In this document: one piece after another, positions 23,502-32,333 of the stretch
Numbering within the stretch: position 1 is the first letter of the stretch
Layout of the letters: every line of letters begins with the position of its first letter
DNA from: Paraperibacillus esterisolvens
GTDB taxonomy: Bacteria > Bacillota > Bacilli > Bacillales > DSM-1321
DNA length: 64,000 nucleotides
Reading direction: 5' to 3'
NCBI RefSeq assembly: GCF_046237625.1
Contig: NZ_CP143545.1
Span: 930,001 to 994,000 of the forward strand
Made by a program: the position numbers and the translations under genes
Notes under the pieces: model-generated
Databases searched by the model: none
What the model was told of the DNA's origin: nothing
What the model saw: only the letters and a program-made list of their open reading frames with translations

Positions 23502-24779
23502 ATGTTAAAAACATTTGCTATCTTTCAGAATCCTTTATTCACAAAGCTCTTTTTTGCCAATTTCAGCTCACAGATGGGAAGTGTCATCGGAATCACGGCC
23601 TTCATGTTTTATCTGCTGGACCGATTTGCCGAAAACCCGGCATATGCGACAGTCTCAGAACTGATGTATGCCCTTCCTGCGTTAGCTGTATTTTTTTTGG
23701 TAGGTGTAATTGCTGACAGGATGGACAGGCAGATGATTGCAAAGAACTGTGATTGGATCTGCTTTGGGCTGACCCTGCTGCTTTTAGCGGCATTGAAAAT
23801 TGGAATGATCTCGCTGATCTTTGCTGTTTTATTCCTAAGAAGCGGTGTACAGAAATTTTTTGCCCCAGCCCAATCATCCATTCTTCAGGGCGTGCTTGGG
23901 AAGGATGATTACACATCAGCAGCCGGCCTTAACCAGATGGTCCAAAGTCTGTTCATGCTGGCAGGCAATGGGCTTGGCGTTTTTTTTTACTGGAAGCTGG
24001 GAATATATGGGGCTATAGCCGTAGATGCGCTGAGCTTTATCATAAGCGGCCTTTTGATCAGTTTCTGCCGCATACCGGAAAAAGTGCGTATGCCTAATGG
24101 GGGGCATACGTTTCGGGATCTCGATATTAAATTGGTCCTGAACGATTTTAAGCAGGGTATGAAATACATATGGAACTTCAAACTGCTGCTTTCCCTCCTA
24201 AGCGGATTCTGCATTTTCGGCATTGTGAATGGCGGTTTTTCGGTTATGCCGATCTTCATATTGAAATACAAGCTTGAACCTGTACATTATGAGGAATATT
24301 CTATTATTCTGGGAGTCATTTTCGGTACCGGCATCCTGATAGGAAGTTTTGCGGCTTCTTCATTTGCCAGGAAGACGAAATTGATGAACTGCTTGATAGT
24401 CGGACTTGTCTTTTCAGGGGCATTTGTGGTCCTGTCAAGCTTTGCAGGCGGCACTCCATGGTTTTTGGCCGCCATTTTAGGTGCCGCCTTTTTCCTTCCC
24501 TTCTGTAATATCGCCCTCGGTGGCTGGATGCCGCGGATTGTAGATCCAAAGATGATGGGAAGGGTACAGGGATGGATTACCCCGCTTATGATGTTGTCCC
24601 AATCCCTTATGCTCGGGTTCATTTCATTTGCTTTCCCCCGTTTTATATCAATCGAGGGCTTGTACTGGATAACGGGCGGTTCTCTTATGTTAGTGAGCCT
24701 GATTTATGCATATCTGCTTCCTAAATATGCTGAAGACCCGCAGGGAGGAATGAAACCCGCACAGAATAGGGCAGTTTAA
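23502..24779 (+). CDS. MFS transporter (EntS/macrolide-efflux-like)
   Basis: A 425-residue major facilitator with about 12 hydrophobic segments, of the DHA3-type group that includes EntS and MefA-like exporters. VIADRMDRQMIAKNCDW is the loop 2-3 signature region (typical form G.LADR.GRR). The ATG at 23502 has AGAGGAG at a 5-nt distance, better than the in-frame ATG at 23484. The substrate cannot be predicted. It lies 73 nt after iadA. No clear terminator follows before the bmr-type leader promoter at 24853, so some read-through into that leader is possible. Confidence 0.82.
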   Translation: MLKTFAIFQNPLFTKLFFANFSSQMGSVIGITAFMFYLLDRFAENPAYATVSELMYALPALAVFFLVGVIADRMDRQMIAKNCDWICFGLTLLLLAALKIGMISLIFAVLFLRSGVQKFFAPAQSSILQGVLGKDDYTSAAGLNQMVQSLFMLAGNGLGVFFYWKLGIYGAIAVDALSFIISGLLISFCRIPEKVRMPNGGHTFRDLDIKLVLNDFKQGMKYIWNFKLLLSLLSGFCIFGIVNGGFSVMPIFILKYKLEPVHYEEYSIILGVIFGTGILIGSFAASSFARKTKLMNCLIVGLVFSGAFVVLSSFAGGTPWFLAAILGAAFFLPFCNIALGGWMPRIVDPKMMGRVQGWITPLMMLSQSLMLGFISFAFPRFISIEGLYWITGGSLMLVSLIYAYLLPKYAEDPQGGMKPAQNRAV

Positions 24780-24852
24780 ATAGTGATATAAATTCTAAAG
24801 GCGGCATATGGATAAAAGAGTCTACCGCTACAGTAGCTTAAAAAAGAAAAAA

Positions 24853-24881
24853 TTGACAATATTTTAAAAGGATAGTAAAGT
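24853..24881 (+). promoter_or_regulatory. Promoter of the bmr-type leader
   Basis: TTGACA (24853-24858) and TAAAGT (24876-24881) are separated by 17 nt. Transcription from here would begin about 30 nt before the leader-peptide start codon. Confidence 0.65.
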
Positions 24882-24919
24882 ACAACAGAAGAAACTATTA
24901 TGAAACGGAGGGCTGCGTC

Positions 24920-24973
24920 ATGGCAAATGAAGTCAATGTAATCAAGAGAAAATTTATCCATGCGCAGCCTTGA
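24920..24973 (+). CDS. 17-aa leader peptide of the bmrCD attenuator
   Basis: CGGAGGG (24906-24912) stands 7 nt before the ATG at 24920, and the frame runs MANEVNVIKRKFIHAQP then TGA. The last codons lie in attenuator segment 2 and the start codon lies next to segment 1, so translation and RNA folding are tied together. In B. subtilis the analogous leader gene is bmrB, encoding a longer peptide; homology at the peptide level is not claimed. Its job would be sensing ribosome stalling by antibiotics. Confidence 0.65.
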   Translation: MANEVNVIKRKFIHAQP

Positions 24974-25017
24974 TATATTCCTAAAAGCCCAGTTACAGGC
25001 GTAATAGGTATAATCAG

Positions 25018-25057
25018 GCACAGGCTGCGGCACAATACCGCGACCTGTGCTTTTTTA
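25018..25057 (+). terminator. Attenuator terminator 1
   Basis: GCACAGG (25018-25024) pairs with CCTGTGC (25044-25050), with inner GCGG/CCGC, followed by six T residues. Confidence 0.8.
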
Positions 25058-25064
25058 TGCCTTT

Positions 25065-25107
25065 GGCTCCACAAGGCTCACGCACTTTCCGCGTGGAGCC
25101 TTTTTTT
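25065..25107 (+). terminator. Second terminator in the bmr leader
   Basis: GGCTCCAC (25065-25072) pairs with GTGGAGCC (25093-25100), followed by seven T residues. Two terminators in series make basal expression of the exporter very low. Confidence 0.8.
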
Positions 25108-25179
25108 ACTTTTCATGGGTTTATTTCCCGGGTAAATGAGCATCCGCTCTTTCCAATATAAAAAATGGAGGTAAGTAAA

Positions 25180-25236
25180 ATGAGAAATGGAGAACTTTTA
25201 TTGATTGTCGGGGCAGTGGATCCAGACAGCGGCTAG
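25180..25236 (+). CDS. 18-aa second leader ORF before bmrC
   Basis: GGAGGT 8 nt before the ATG at 25180 opens a frame MRNGELLLIVGAVDPDSG with a TAG stop, 38 nt before the bmrC start. It lies after both terminators, so it would be translated only on read-through transcripts. It may be a truncated gene or a second regulatory peptide. I recognise no family. Confidence 0.4.
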   Translation: MRNGELLLIVGAVDPDSG

Positions 25237-25274
25237 TCGAAAACAATGGAATCAACTAAACAGGAGGCAAAAAT

Positions 25275-27026
25275 ATGCTGTCTATCTTTCGGAAATTAAC
25301 GTGGTTTTTTAAAAAATATTGGCTGAGATACACCATTGCGATTGCATTGTTATTGGTGGTCAACATTGCTGAAGTGCTGCCGCCAAGGCTTGTAGGGCTG
25401 GCAATTGACGAAATTAATACAGGAAGTCTTACGCTTGCCGGAATTTTCAAGTATATCCTGCAGCTGTCCCTGATTGCCCTCGGGGTATATGGACTTTCTT
25501 ATATCTGGATGTACCAGCTTTTCGGAGGGGCATTCATCCTCGAGAAACGGATGAGATCCATGCTTATGGGCCATCTGCTGAAAATGACTCCAACTTTCTT
25601 TGAAAAAAACCGGACAGGTGACCTGATGGCCAGGGCTACAAATGATCTTAAAGCCATATCTGTCACGGCAGGCTTTGGGATTCTGACCCTGACAGATGCC
25701 CTTATGTTTACGGCCACCATCATTGGCACGATGTGCATCCTGATTGATTGGAAGCTGACGCTGGCGGCCATACTGCCGCTGCCTTTGATGGCATGGATCA
25801 TGAATATATACGGCAAGAGGATCCATAAAAGATTCACATCTGCACAGGATGCCTTCGGTGATATGAATGATACGGTCCTTGAATCAGTGGCCGGTGTACG
25901 GGTAATCCGGGCGTATGTGCAGGAAAGGGCCGAGGAAAAGCGTTTTGGTGATATGACGGAAGATGTATATAATAAAAATCTTTCTGTAGCAAGGATAGAT
26001 TCTTTATTTGACCCCACCATAAAAATCCTGGTCGGGTTGAGCTATCTAATCGGGCTGAGCTATGGGGCAGTCCTGGTGTTTGACCAGAAGCTGACTCTTG
26101 GTGAACTTGTATCCTTCAACGTATATCTTGGAATGCTGATCTGGCCGATGTTTGCTATCGGTGAACTCATAAATATTATGCAGCGCGGCAATGCCTCGCT
26201 TGACCGTGTGAGTGAAACACTAGCCTATGAAGAGGATGTGAAGGTTGCCGGCGTTCCTGAAACCGCGGCTTTTCCGGGGGATATCGAATTTGGAGAGTTC
26301 AGCTTCCAATATCCGTCCTCCAAGCACGATAATTTACAAGGAATATCCCTTCGTATTAGACAGGGGGGCACAATCGGCATTGTCGGAAAGACCGGAAGCG
26401 GGAAAACAACCTTGATCAAACAGCTTTTAAGGGAATATCCGCTCGGGAAAGGCTCTCTTTCCATAACTGACATCCCTCTTGAGAAACAAGACATCCACAC
26501 AGTCCGGAGCTGGATCGGATATGTACCCCAGGATAACTTCCTGTTCTCAAGGACCGTAGAGGAAAATATCCTCTTCGGGAACCCGGAAGCAGGCGAGAAG
26601 GAGTTATGGGAAGCCATTCATTTTGCTGACTTCAATAAAGATCTTGCCAATCTTCCTGATGGGCTGAAGACGATGGTAGGGGAAAAAGGGGTAGCGCTCT
26701 CAGGCGGCCAAAAGCAGAGGATTTCCATTGCCCGCGCACTCATCCGGGATCCTGAAATCCTGATACTGGATGACTCGCTCTCGGCCGTAGATGCCAAAAC
26801 CGAAACCACTATCATTGAGAACATCCGCAAGGGCAGAAGCGGAAAAACGACCATCATCACGACTCACCGGCTGTCTGCCGTACAGCATGCCGACTGGATT
26901 ATAGTGCTCGATGACGGAAAGGTGATTGAAGAAGGAACACACCGTGAACTTTTGGAGCAGCCAGGCTGGTATCAGGAACAGTTTGAGCGGCAGCAGGTGG
27001 AAGAAGAATCGGAGGTGGTTGCATAA
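25275..27026 (+). CDS. bmrC: Multidrug ABC exporter half-transporter, BmrC/YheI type
   Basis: A 583-residue half-transporter, matching BmrC in size. Six membrane segments (about 15-290) are followed by a nucleotide-binding domain: Walker A GKTGSGKTT near residue 372, signature LSGGQKQRIS near 475 and Walker B ILILDDSLSAVDA near 497. The residue after the Walker B Asp is Asp instead of the catalytic Glu, as in the degenerate half of asymmetric heterodimers. AGGAGG lies 7 nt before the ATG. Its stop overlaps the next start (TAATG), so both halves are made in equal amounts. Control is by the attenuator upstream. Confidence 0.92.
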   Translation: MLSIFRKLTWFFKKYWLRYTIAIALLLVVNIAEVLPPRLVGLAIDEINTGSLTLAGIFKYILQLSLIALGVYGLSYIWMYQLFGGAFILEKRMRSMLMGHLLKMTPTFFEKNRTGDLMARATNDLKAISVTAGFGILTLTDALMFTATIIGTMCILIDWKLTLAAILPLPLMAWIMNIYGKRIHKRFTSAQDAFGDMNDTVLESVAGVRVIRAYVQERAEEKRFGDMTEDVYNKNLSVARIDSLFDPTIKILVGLSYLIGLSYGAVLVFDQKLTLGELVSFNVYLGMLIWPMFAIGELINIMQRGNASLDRVSETLAYEEDVKVAGVPETAAFPGDIEFGEFSFQYPSSKHDNLQGISLRIRQGGTIGIVGKTGSGKTTLIKQLLREYPLGKGSLSITDIPLEKQDIHTVRSWIGYVPQDNFLFSRTVEENILFGNPEAGEKELWEAIHFADFNKDLANLPDGLKTMVGEKGVALSGGQKQRISIARALIRDPEILILDDSLSAVDAKTETTIIENIRKGRSGKTTIITTHRLSAVQHADWIIVLDDGKVIEEGTHRELLEQPGWYQEQFERQQVEEESEVVA

Positions 27027-29041
27027 TGACAGGCAAAAGGCTTTATCAATATGCATCGCTGTATAAAAAAATCATATGGGCGGCACTCATCATGCTTGCT
27101 ATATCGGTCGCTGCCGATCTCGCCGGCCCGTTCATCGCCAAAAGAGTAATAGACAACCATATCATGGGTATTGAATCTGTCTGGCATGAAGCAGCAAAAG
27201 GAAAAGATACGGCATTGTATAAAGGCAAACATTATAAAAGGGAAGAATATTTTACAAACGGTGAGAAAAAAGGAAAAACTGTTTCCATTCTCCAGATTGG
27301 CAATAAATTCGTATTCATAGATGAATCCGCTGTAAAATCGGGCAAGCGCAGCCTGGATGGAAATGTTTTGACCGTAAAAACAGGCAATGAGACTCAGAGA
27401 TATAAGGTGGATTATATTTCAAGGGACGACCTGATGAATTTCTACCGTCCGGAAATTCCCCATATCCTGAAGCTTGCTGTCATTTATTTCGGACTGTTGA
27501 TCGTAGCTGCGATATTCCAGTATGGCCAGAGATATAATCTGCAGAAAGCGGCAAACCGGATTATCCAGAAGATGAGGAAGGATCTGTTTTCTCATATTCA
27601 AACTCTTCATATCTCTTACTACGATAATCTGCCGGCTGGCAAGGTGGTCTCAAGAATAACCAATGACACAGAAGCAATAAGAGAACTGTATGTAGCCGTA
27701 CTGGCCAACTTCTTCTCAAGCATCATCACGATCATCGGTATTTTTATCGCTGTGTTCATTTTGTCGCCAAAGCTGTCCATGCTGTTTCTGCTGCTCGTTC
27801 CGATCCTTGTCATCTGGACGCTGGTATACAGGAAATATGCTTCAAAATACAATCATATCATCCGTGCAAGGGTGAGCGACATCAATGCATCGATCAATGA
27901 ATCCATTCAGGGGATGAATGTCATTCAGGCCTTCAACCGTGAAAAAGAAACGGTCTCATCCTTTAAAAAGCTGAATGATGAACATTTTCAGTATCAGAAT
28001 AAAATGCTGAGCCTCAACTCACTGACCGGCCACAACCTGGTGAATGTGCTGAGAAATATAACGTTTGTCGCTTTTATCTGGTATTTCGGGAAGGAATCGC
28101 TGAATGTGAATTCAGTAATATCACTTGGTATGCTCTATGCCCTCGTTGATTATATCAACCGCCTGTTTCATCCAATCTCCGGCATTGTAAATCAGTTTGC
28201 CAACCTTGAACAGGCACTGGTAGCCGGAGAGCGGGTTTTCAATCTCCTGGATGAAAAAGGGACAGACGTTAGTGACGGGAAAATCCCGCGTTATTCCGGA
28301 AATGTTGAATTCAAGGATGTATCCTTTTCCTATAAACAAGGGGAAAATGTATTAAAAAATATCAGCTTCAAAGCGCAGCAGGGAGAAACAGTCGCCCTGG
28401 TCGGGCATACAGGTTCCGGTAAGAGCTCAATCATGAACCTCTTGTTCAGGTTTTACGACAGCAAATCAGGAAGCATCACCATTGACGGAGCGGACATTAG
28501 GGATATCCCGTATCAGACGCTCCGGGAACATATGGGGATTGTACTCCAAGACCCCTATTTATTCACAGGAACCATTGCTTCCAATATCAGCCTTGAGGAT
28601 CCCAGGATTACAAGGGAAGCAGTTGTGAAAGCACTGAAGGATGTTGGCGGCGATCAGGTACTGACCCATTTGGAACAGGGCATTGATACGCCGGTAATTG
28701 AAAAGGGCAGCACGCTTTCATCCGGGCAGCGCCAGCTCATTTCCTTTGCCCGCGCCCTTGCCTTCAACCCGGCGATTCTGATACTTGATGAAGCAACCGC
28801 AAGCATTGACACCGAGACAGAGGCCATCATCCAGGAAGCCATGGAAGTTCTCAAAAAGGGGCGCACCACCTTCATTATTGCCCACAGGCTTTCAACCATA
28901 AAAAATGCTGACCAGATCCTGGTTCTCGATAAAGGTGAAATTGCCGAAAAAGGCAGCCATGACGAACTCATGAAGCTGAAGGGAAGATATTATCAAATGT
29001 ATGAACTTCAGCAGGGAAAGAAACAGAATAAAGCAGGGTAA
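27026..29041 (+). CDS. bmrD: Multidrug ABC exporter half-transporter, BmrD/YheH type
   Basis: A 671-residue partner of BmrC. An extra soluble segment of about 90 residues (around 50-140) sits between the first two membrane helices, matching the extracellular domain known in BmrD. The nucleotide-binding domain has Walker A GHTGSGKSS near 460, a changed signature LSSGQRQLIS near 563 and a canonical Walker B ILILDEATASID with its catalytic Glu near 587. So one ATP site is consensus (BmrD Walker B with BmrC signature) and one degenerate. The pair exports drugs, classically ribosome-targeting antibiotics and dyes in B. subtilis. Confidence 0.92.
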   Translation: MTGKRLYQYASLYKKIIWAALIMLAISVAADLAGPFIAKRVIDNHIMGIESVWHEAAKGKDTALYKGKHYKREEYFTNGEKKGKTVSILQIGNKFVFIDESAVKSGKRSLDGNVLTVKTGNETQRYKVDYISRDDLMNFYRPEIPHILKLAVIYFGLLIVAAIFQYGQRYNLQKAANRIIQKMRKDLFSHIQTLHISYYDNLPAGKVVSRITNDTEAIRELYVAVLANFFSSIITIIGIFIAVFILSPKLSMLFLLLVPILVIWTLVYRKYASKYNHIIRARVSDINASINESIQGMNVIQAFNREKETVSSFKKLNDEHFQYQNKMLSLNSLTGHNLVNVLRNITFVAFIWYFGKESLNVNSVISLGMLYALVDYINRLFHPISGIVNQFANLEQALVAGERVFNLLDEKGTDVSDGKIPRYSGNVEFKDVSFSYKQGENVLKNISFKAQQGETVALVGHTGSGKSSIMNLLFRFYDSKSGSITIDGADIRDIPYQTLREHMGIVLQDPYLFTGTIASNISLEDPRITREAVVKALKDVGGDQVLTHLEQGIDTPVIEKGSTLSSGQRQLISFARALAFNPAILILDEATASIDTETEAIIQEAMEVLKKGRTTFIIAHRLSTIKNADQILVLDKGEIAEKGSHDELMKLKGRYYQMYELQQGKKQNKAG

Positions 29042-29045
29042 TGAG

Positions 29046-29080
29046 AGCTGCCCAGCCGGAAACGGCTGGCAGCTTTTTTT
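29046..29080 (+). terminator. bmrCD terminator
   Basis: AGCTGCCCAGCCG and CGGCTGGCAGCT form a stem with a GAAA-type loop, leading into eight T residues. Confidence 0.88.
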
Positions 29081-29239
29081 GCTGGGGAATATTCAGGCAC
29101 AAAACGTCCGGCCGGGAGGGAGACAGGATTCTTCACAATGGATTGGATTTTTAGCAAAAAACATCTGCTTATACTCCGATTCAGTTTCACTTTGAGGAAA
29201 AACTTCCAGCACCTCACCTGCCATCACTGTAAAAAAGCC

Positions 29240-29385
29240 ATTACTATCCTAAGTGAACACTTTACTCGCCAACTTCCGCACTTTACTATCCGAAATTGAA
29301 AATTTACTATCGGAACTGAGAATTTACTCGCCAAAGCCGCTATTTTACTCGCCAGAAACACTGGGTTACCTGCCAGTAAAGCGGA
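29240..29385. repeat. Array of ~21-bp tandem repeats (TTTACTCGCCA-type)
   Basis: The word TTAC recurs at 29241, 29262, 29283, 29304, 29324, 29345 and 29366, i.e. every 21 bp (one interval 20). Units read TTTACTCGCCA or TTTACTATCCGAA with variable remainders. No gene with a ribosome binding site crosses it. It lies between the bmrCD terminator and the pullulanase promoter. Confidence 0.75.
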
Positions 29386-29443
29386 AACTGCCTGATGAAA
29401 GGGCAGGTCTTTCTCCCTAAAAAATAAAACCATTCAGAAAATA

Positions 29444-29459
29444 GTGGAAACGTTTTCAC
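29444..29459 (+). promoter_or_regulatory. cre site overlapping the pullulanase promoter
   Basis: GTGGAAACGTTTTCAC is an almost perfect dyad matching the CcpA catabolite-response element. A TATAAT -10 lies at 29468-29473, so the cre covers the -35 region, the position expected for repression by glucose. Confidence 0.8.
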
Positions 29460-29509
29460 AGGTACAATATAATAGAATTGTTATATACAAGAAAAAGGAG
29501 GCTGACAGT

Positions 29510-32050
29510 TTGAAAAAGAAAACGAAAGTAATTCTTGCTAGTTTATTAGTCTTAGTATTGTGCTCATCACTTTTTTTATGGAATTTTGTGAAAACGGTTG
29601 CACAGGCGGAAACCACTACTTCACTTAAAATCCATTACCAGCCGGAACCCGGCAATACCAAGGATTGGAATCTTTGGGTCTGGCCTGACGGGAAAGATGG
29701 AAAGGCCTATCCTTTCACCGGTGAGGACAGTTTTGGAAAGATTGCTGAAGTCACCCTGGAGGGCTCCCACACCAAAGCAGGATTTATAGTCAGGACTGAT
29801 TCCTGGGAAAAGGATGGCGGAGACAGACTTATCGACATTAAGGACGGGGCTGCCGAAGTCTGGGTCATAAGCGGAGATGATAATGTCTATACGGAGGAGC
29901 CAAAAGCAGATGTAACTCCTAAGATAATGTCCGCATTGATAGATGAAATGGATTCAATCAGCGTCACTACAAATGTTCCTCTGAAATTGGATGAGTCGGA
30001 TATTACGCTGGAGGGTGCTGAGATAAAAGCCATCCAGCCAAATCAAGGGGATGCGGTCAGAAAGTTCAAAATCATCACAAAGTCTGCCCTGGACTTGTCC
30101 GCTCCATATAAACTGTCTATTAAAGGTTATGGAGAGAAATCCGTCGAGATGGGAGCTGCAGTGCGCACTGAGGCATTTGATGACCTGTACTTTTACGGGG
30201 GAGATGATCTTGGGAATACATACGGAAAAGAACATACATCCTTCAGACTCTGGGCACCTACAGCCAAGGAAGCAAAGCTTGTAACCTACAGCTCATGGGA
30301 TGCACCCGCAGGGAAGGAAATTCCCCTGAAGAAAAGCAAAAAGGGAACATGGACCGCCGAACTTAACGGAAACCAGGAAGGCCTTATTTATACATATAAG
30401 GTACTGATCGGTGATAAATGGAATGAGGCTGTAGACCCTTATGCGCGTACAGTAACTGTAAATGGCGACAGAGGTGTTGTCGTCAACCTGGAAAAGACAG
30501 ACCCAAGGAAATGGAAGGCAAACAAGCCCTCTCTGAAAAAACCTGAGGACTCCATTATTTATGAGCTGCATGTGAGGGACCTTTCCATCCAAAAGGAAAG
30601 CGGAATCAAGCAGAAAGGAAAGTATCTTGGAGTCATAGAGAAAGGCACCAGAAATCCTGCCGGCCAGTCGACCGGACTGGATTATATGAAAGACCTTGGC
30701 GTCACTCATGTTCAGTTCCTGCCAATCTATGATTATCGTACAGTGGATGAGACTAAATTGGACACACCGCAGTTTAACTGGGGCTATGATCCAAAGAACT
30801 ATAATGCACCTGAGGGTTCTTATTCCACAGATCCGCACAATCCATACACCAGGATTACAGAGCTGAAGCAGATGGTACAGGGACTCCATGACAACGGCCT
30901 GCGGGTCATCATGGATGTTGTCTACAACCATGTATATGATATGCAGGAGCATAGCTTCAATAAACTTGTGCCGGGGTATTATTTCAGGTACAACGAAAAC
31001 GGGACTCCAGCCAATGGTACTGGAGTAGGCAATGATATTGCATCTGAAAGGAAAATGGCACAAAAATTCATTGTTGAATCAGTAGCTTATTGGGCTGAGG
31101 AATATCATTTAGATGGATTCCGATTTGATTTGATGGGCATCCTCGATGTTGAAACGATGAATATGGTCAGAAAAACGCTGGATGAGATCGATCCTTCCAT
31201 CGTTGTACTGGGAGAAGGCTGGGATATGGGGACACCGCTGCCCCCTTCTGAGAAGGCCAATCAAAAAAATGCCGGAAAAATGGAAGGAATCGCCCATTTT
31301 AACGACAGCATCCGTGACGGCTTGAAGGGAAGCGTGTTTGAAGAGAGAGACAGAGGCTTCATCAACGGAAAGCCTGGGACAGAAAGCATAATCAAGCAGG
31401 GGATTGAAGCAGGTATCCATTATCCTGCCGGAATGGCGGCATATAAGGATCCCGAACAGGTTGTCACTTATGTGGAAGCCCATGATAATCATACATTATG
31501 GGATAAGCTCCAGCTGACTAACCCGGATGCAGGGAAGCAGCAGCAGATACAGATGCACAAACTGGCATCCTCCATCCTGCTGACTTCTCAGGGAATGTCA
31601 TTCATCCATGCAGGTCAGGAATTTATGAGAACAAAGCAGGGAGACCATAACAGCTATAAGTCCCCTGACAGCATCAATCAGCTGGACTGGAACAGACGGG
31701 GTGAGTTCAGCGAAGAAGTTCAGTATATGAAAGGGCTGATTGAACTCAGGAAGCGGTATTCCTCCTTCCGGATGAATACAGCCGCTCAAATAGAAAAGAA
31801 TCTTACATTTATTGATTCACCGGCAGGCACAGCAGCTTTCACACTGGATGCAAGGGCCAATCACGATCCTGGCCGGCAGATTGCCGTCCTTCACAATGCA
31901 AATGAAGCCGAAACTGAATTCAAGCTTCCGGCAAGTGATGTTTGGCGGGTTCTGGCTGACGGAAACAAGGCAGGCACCAAGGTTCTGCGAACAGTCAAGG
32001 GCGCTGCCGTTAAAGTACCGGCAAAATCAACCTTTGTCCTGGTCAGATAA
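29510..32050 (+). CDS. pulA: Secreted type I pullulanase (GH13)
   Basis: The enzyme cleaves alpha-1,6 bonds in pullulan and branched starch. I use the TTG at 29510 (AAAGGAGG upstream), giving 846 residues. It starts with a signal peptide, then a CBM41-type domain (about 25-130; WNLWVWPDG), a CBM48-like domain (about 215-310; FRLWAPTAKEA) and the GH13 barrel. Motifs: FNWGYDPKNYNAPEG (pullulanase-type YNWGYDP), GFRFDLMG with the nucleophile Asp near 539, VLGEGW with the acid Glu near 566 and EAHDNH near 657. Catabolite control through the cre site is expected. No LPXTG or membrane anchor is seen at the C-terminus, so it is probably released. Confidence 0.93.
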   Translation: MKKKTKVILASLLVLVLCSSLFLWNFVKTVAQAETTTSLKIHYQPEPGNTKDWNLWVWPDGKDGKAYPFTGEDSFGKIAEVTLEGSHTKAGFIVRTDSWEKDGGDRLIDIKDGAAEVWVISGDDNVYTEEPKADVTPKIMSALIDEMDSISVTTNVPLKLDESDITLEGAEIKAIQPNQGDAVRKFKIITKSALDLSAPYKLSIKGYGEKSVEMGAAVRTEAFDDLYFYGGDDLGNTYGKEHTSFRLWAPTAKEAKLVTYSSWDAPAGKEIPLKKSKKGTWTAELNGNQEGLIYTYKVLIGDKWNEAVDPYARTVTVNGDRGVVVNLEKTDPRKWKANKPSLKKPEDSIIYELHVRDLSIQKESGIKQKGKYLGVIEKGTRNPAGQSTGLDYMKDLGVTHVQFLPIYDYRTVDETKLDTPQFNWGYDPKNYNAPEGSYSTDPHNPYTRITELKQMVQGLHDNGLRVIMDVVYNHVYDMQEHSFNKLVPGYYFRYNENGTPANGTGVGNDIASERKMAQKFIVESVAYWAEEYHLDGFRFDLMGILDVETMNMVRKTLDEIDPSIVVLGEGWDMGTPLPPSEKANQKNAGKMEGIAHFNDSIRDGLKGSVFEERDRGFINGKPGTESIIKQGIEAGIHYPAGMAAYKDPEQVVTYVEAHDNHTLWDKLQLTNPDAGKQQQIQMHKLASSILLTSQGMSFIHAGQEFMRTKQGDHNSYKSPDSINQLDWNRRGEFSEEVQYMKGLIELRKRYSSFRMNTAAQIEKNLTFIDSPAGTAAFTLDARANHDPGRQIAVLHNANEAETEFKLPASDVWRVLADGNKAGTKVLRTVKGAAVKVPAKSTFVLVR

Positions 32051-32055
32051 AAGGG

Positions 32056-32084
32056 GGCAGCAGATTAAATTCTGCTGCCTTTTT
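32056..32084 (+). terminator. Pullulanase terminator
   Basis: GGCAGCAG and CTGCTGCC pair around an 8-nt A+T loop and are followed by five T residues. The remaining bases to 32333 show no gene. Confidence 0.85.
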
Positions 32085-32333
32085 CTGTGGAAAAGGGTTG
32101 GAACTGAGTATGAAGCTTCCTGCAGCTGTAAACCTCATTTATCTTGTGGCTTCCTGCCTCCGCCTGGCTGCGCGCCACCGCTTTAGTTGTTTGTTCCTGC
32201 TCAATTCTTTTCCATGGATGGGCTGCGAGTAGAAAAATCAAGTCTGTTTTATCAGAAGAACCTGAAGCTGGAGATTTTAGAATCTTCTAATTATACTTGA
32301 AGCAGCAGTTACATACTAAAAAGAGGTGAACCC

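Larger units (their letters stand above)
24911..25057 (+). promoter_or_regulatory. Ribosome-mediated transcription attenuator upstream of bmrCD
   Basis: Three complementary segments are present. Segment 1, GGCTGCG (24911-24917), and segment 2, CGCAGCCT (24963-24970), can pair, extended by CATGG/CCATG. Segment 2 can instead pair over 8 bp with segment 3, AGGCTGCG (25022-25029). Segment 3 lies inside the terminator hairpin GCACAGG...CCTGTGC (25018-25050) plus T-run. A ribosome stalled early in the leader peptide would cover segment 1, free segment 2, block the terminator and allow read-through. The B. subtilis bmrB leader works by ribosome-mediated attenuation in the same place. Confidence 0.72.

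Noticed and set aside
24776..25033. Minus-strand 85-codon frame over the bmr leader
   Set aside because: It is antisense to the attenuator, without a ribosome binding site; its length follows from the hairpin-rich sequence.
29240..29385. The 21-bp array as CRISPR
   Set aside because: The repeated word is too short and there are no unique spacers of equal size; no cas genes.
29224..29433. Minus-strand frame across the 21-bp array with seven-residue repeats
   Set aside because: The apparent protein repeat follows from the 21-bp DNA period (7 codons). No ribosome binding site.
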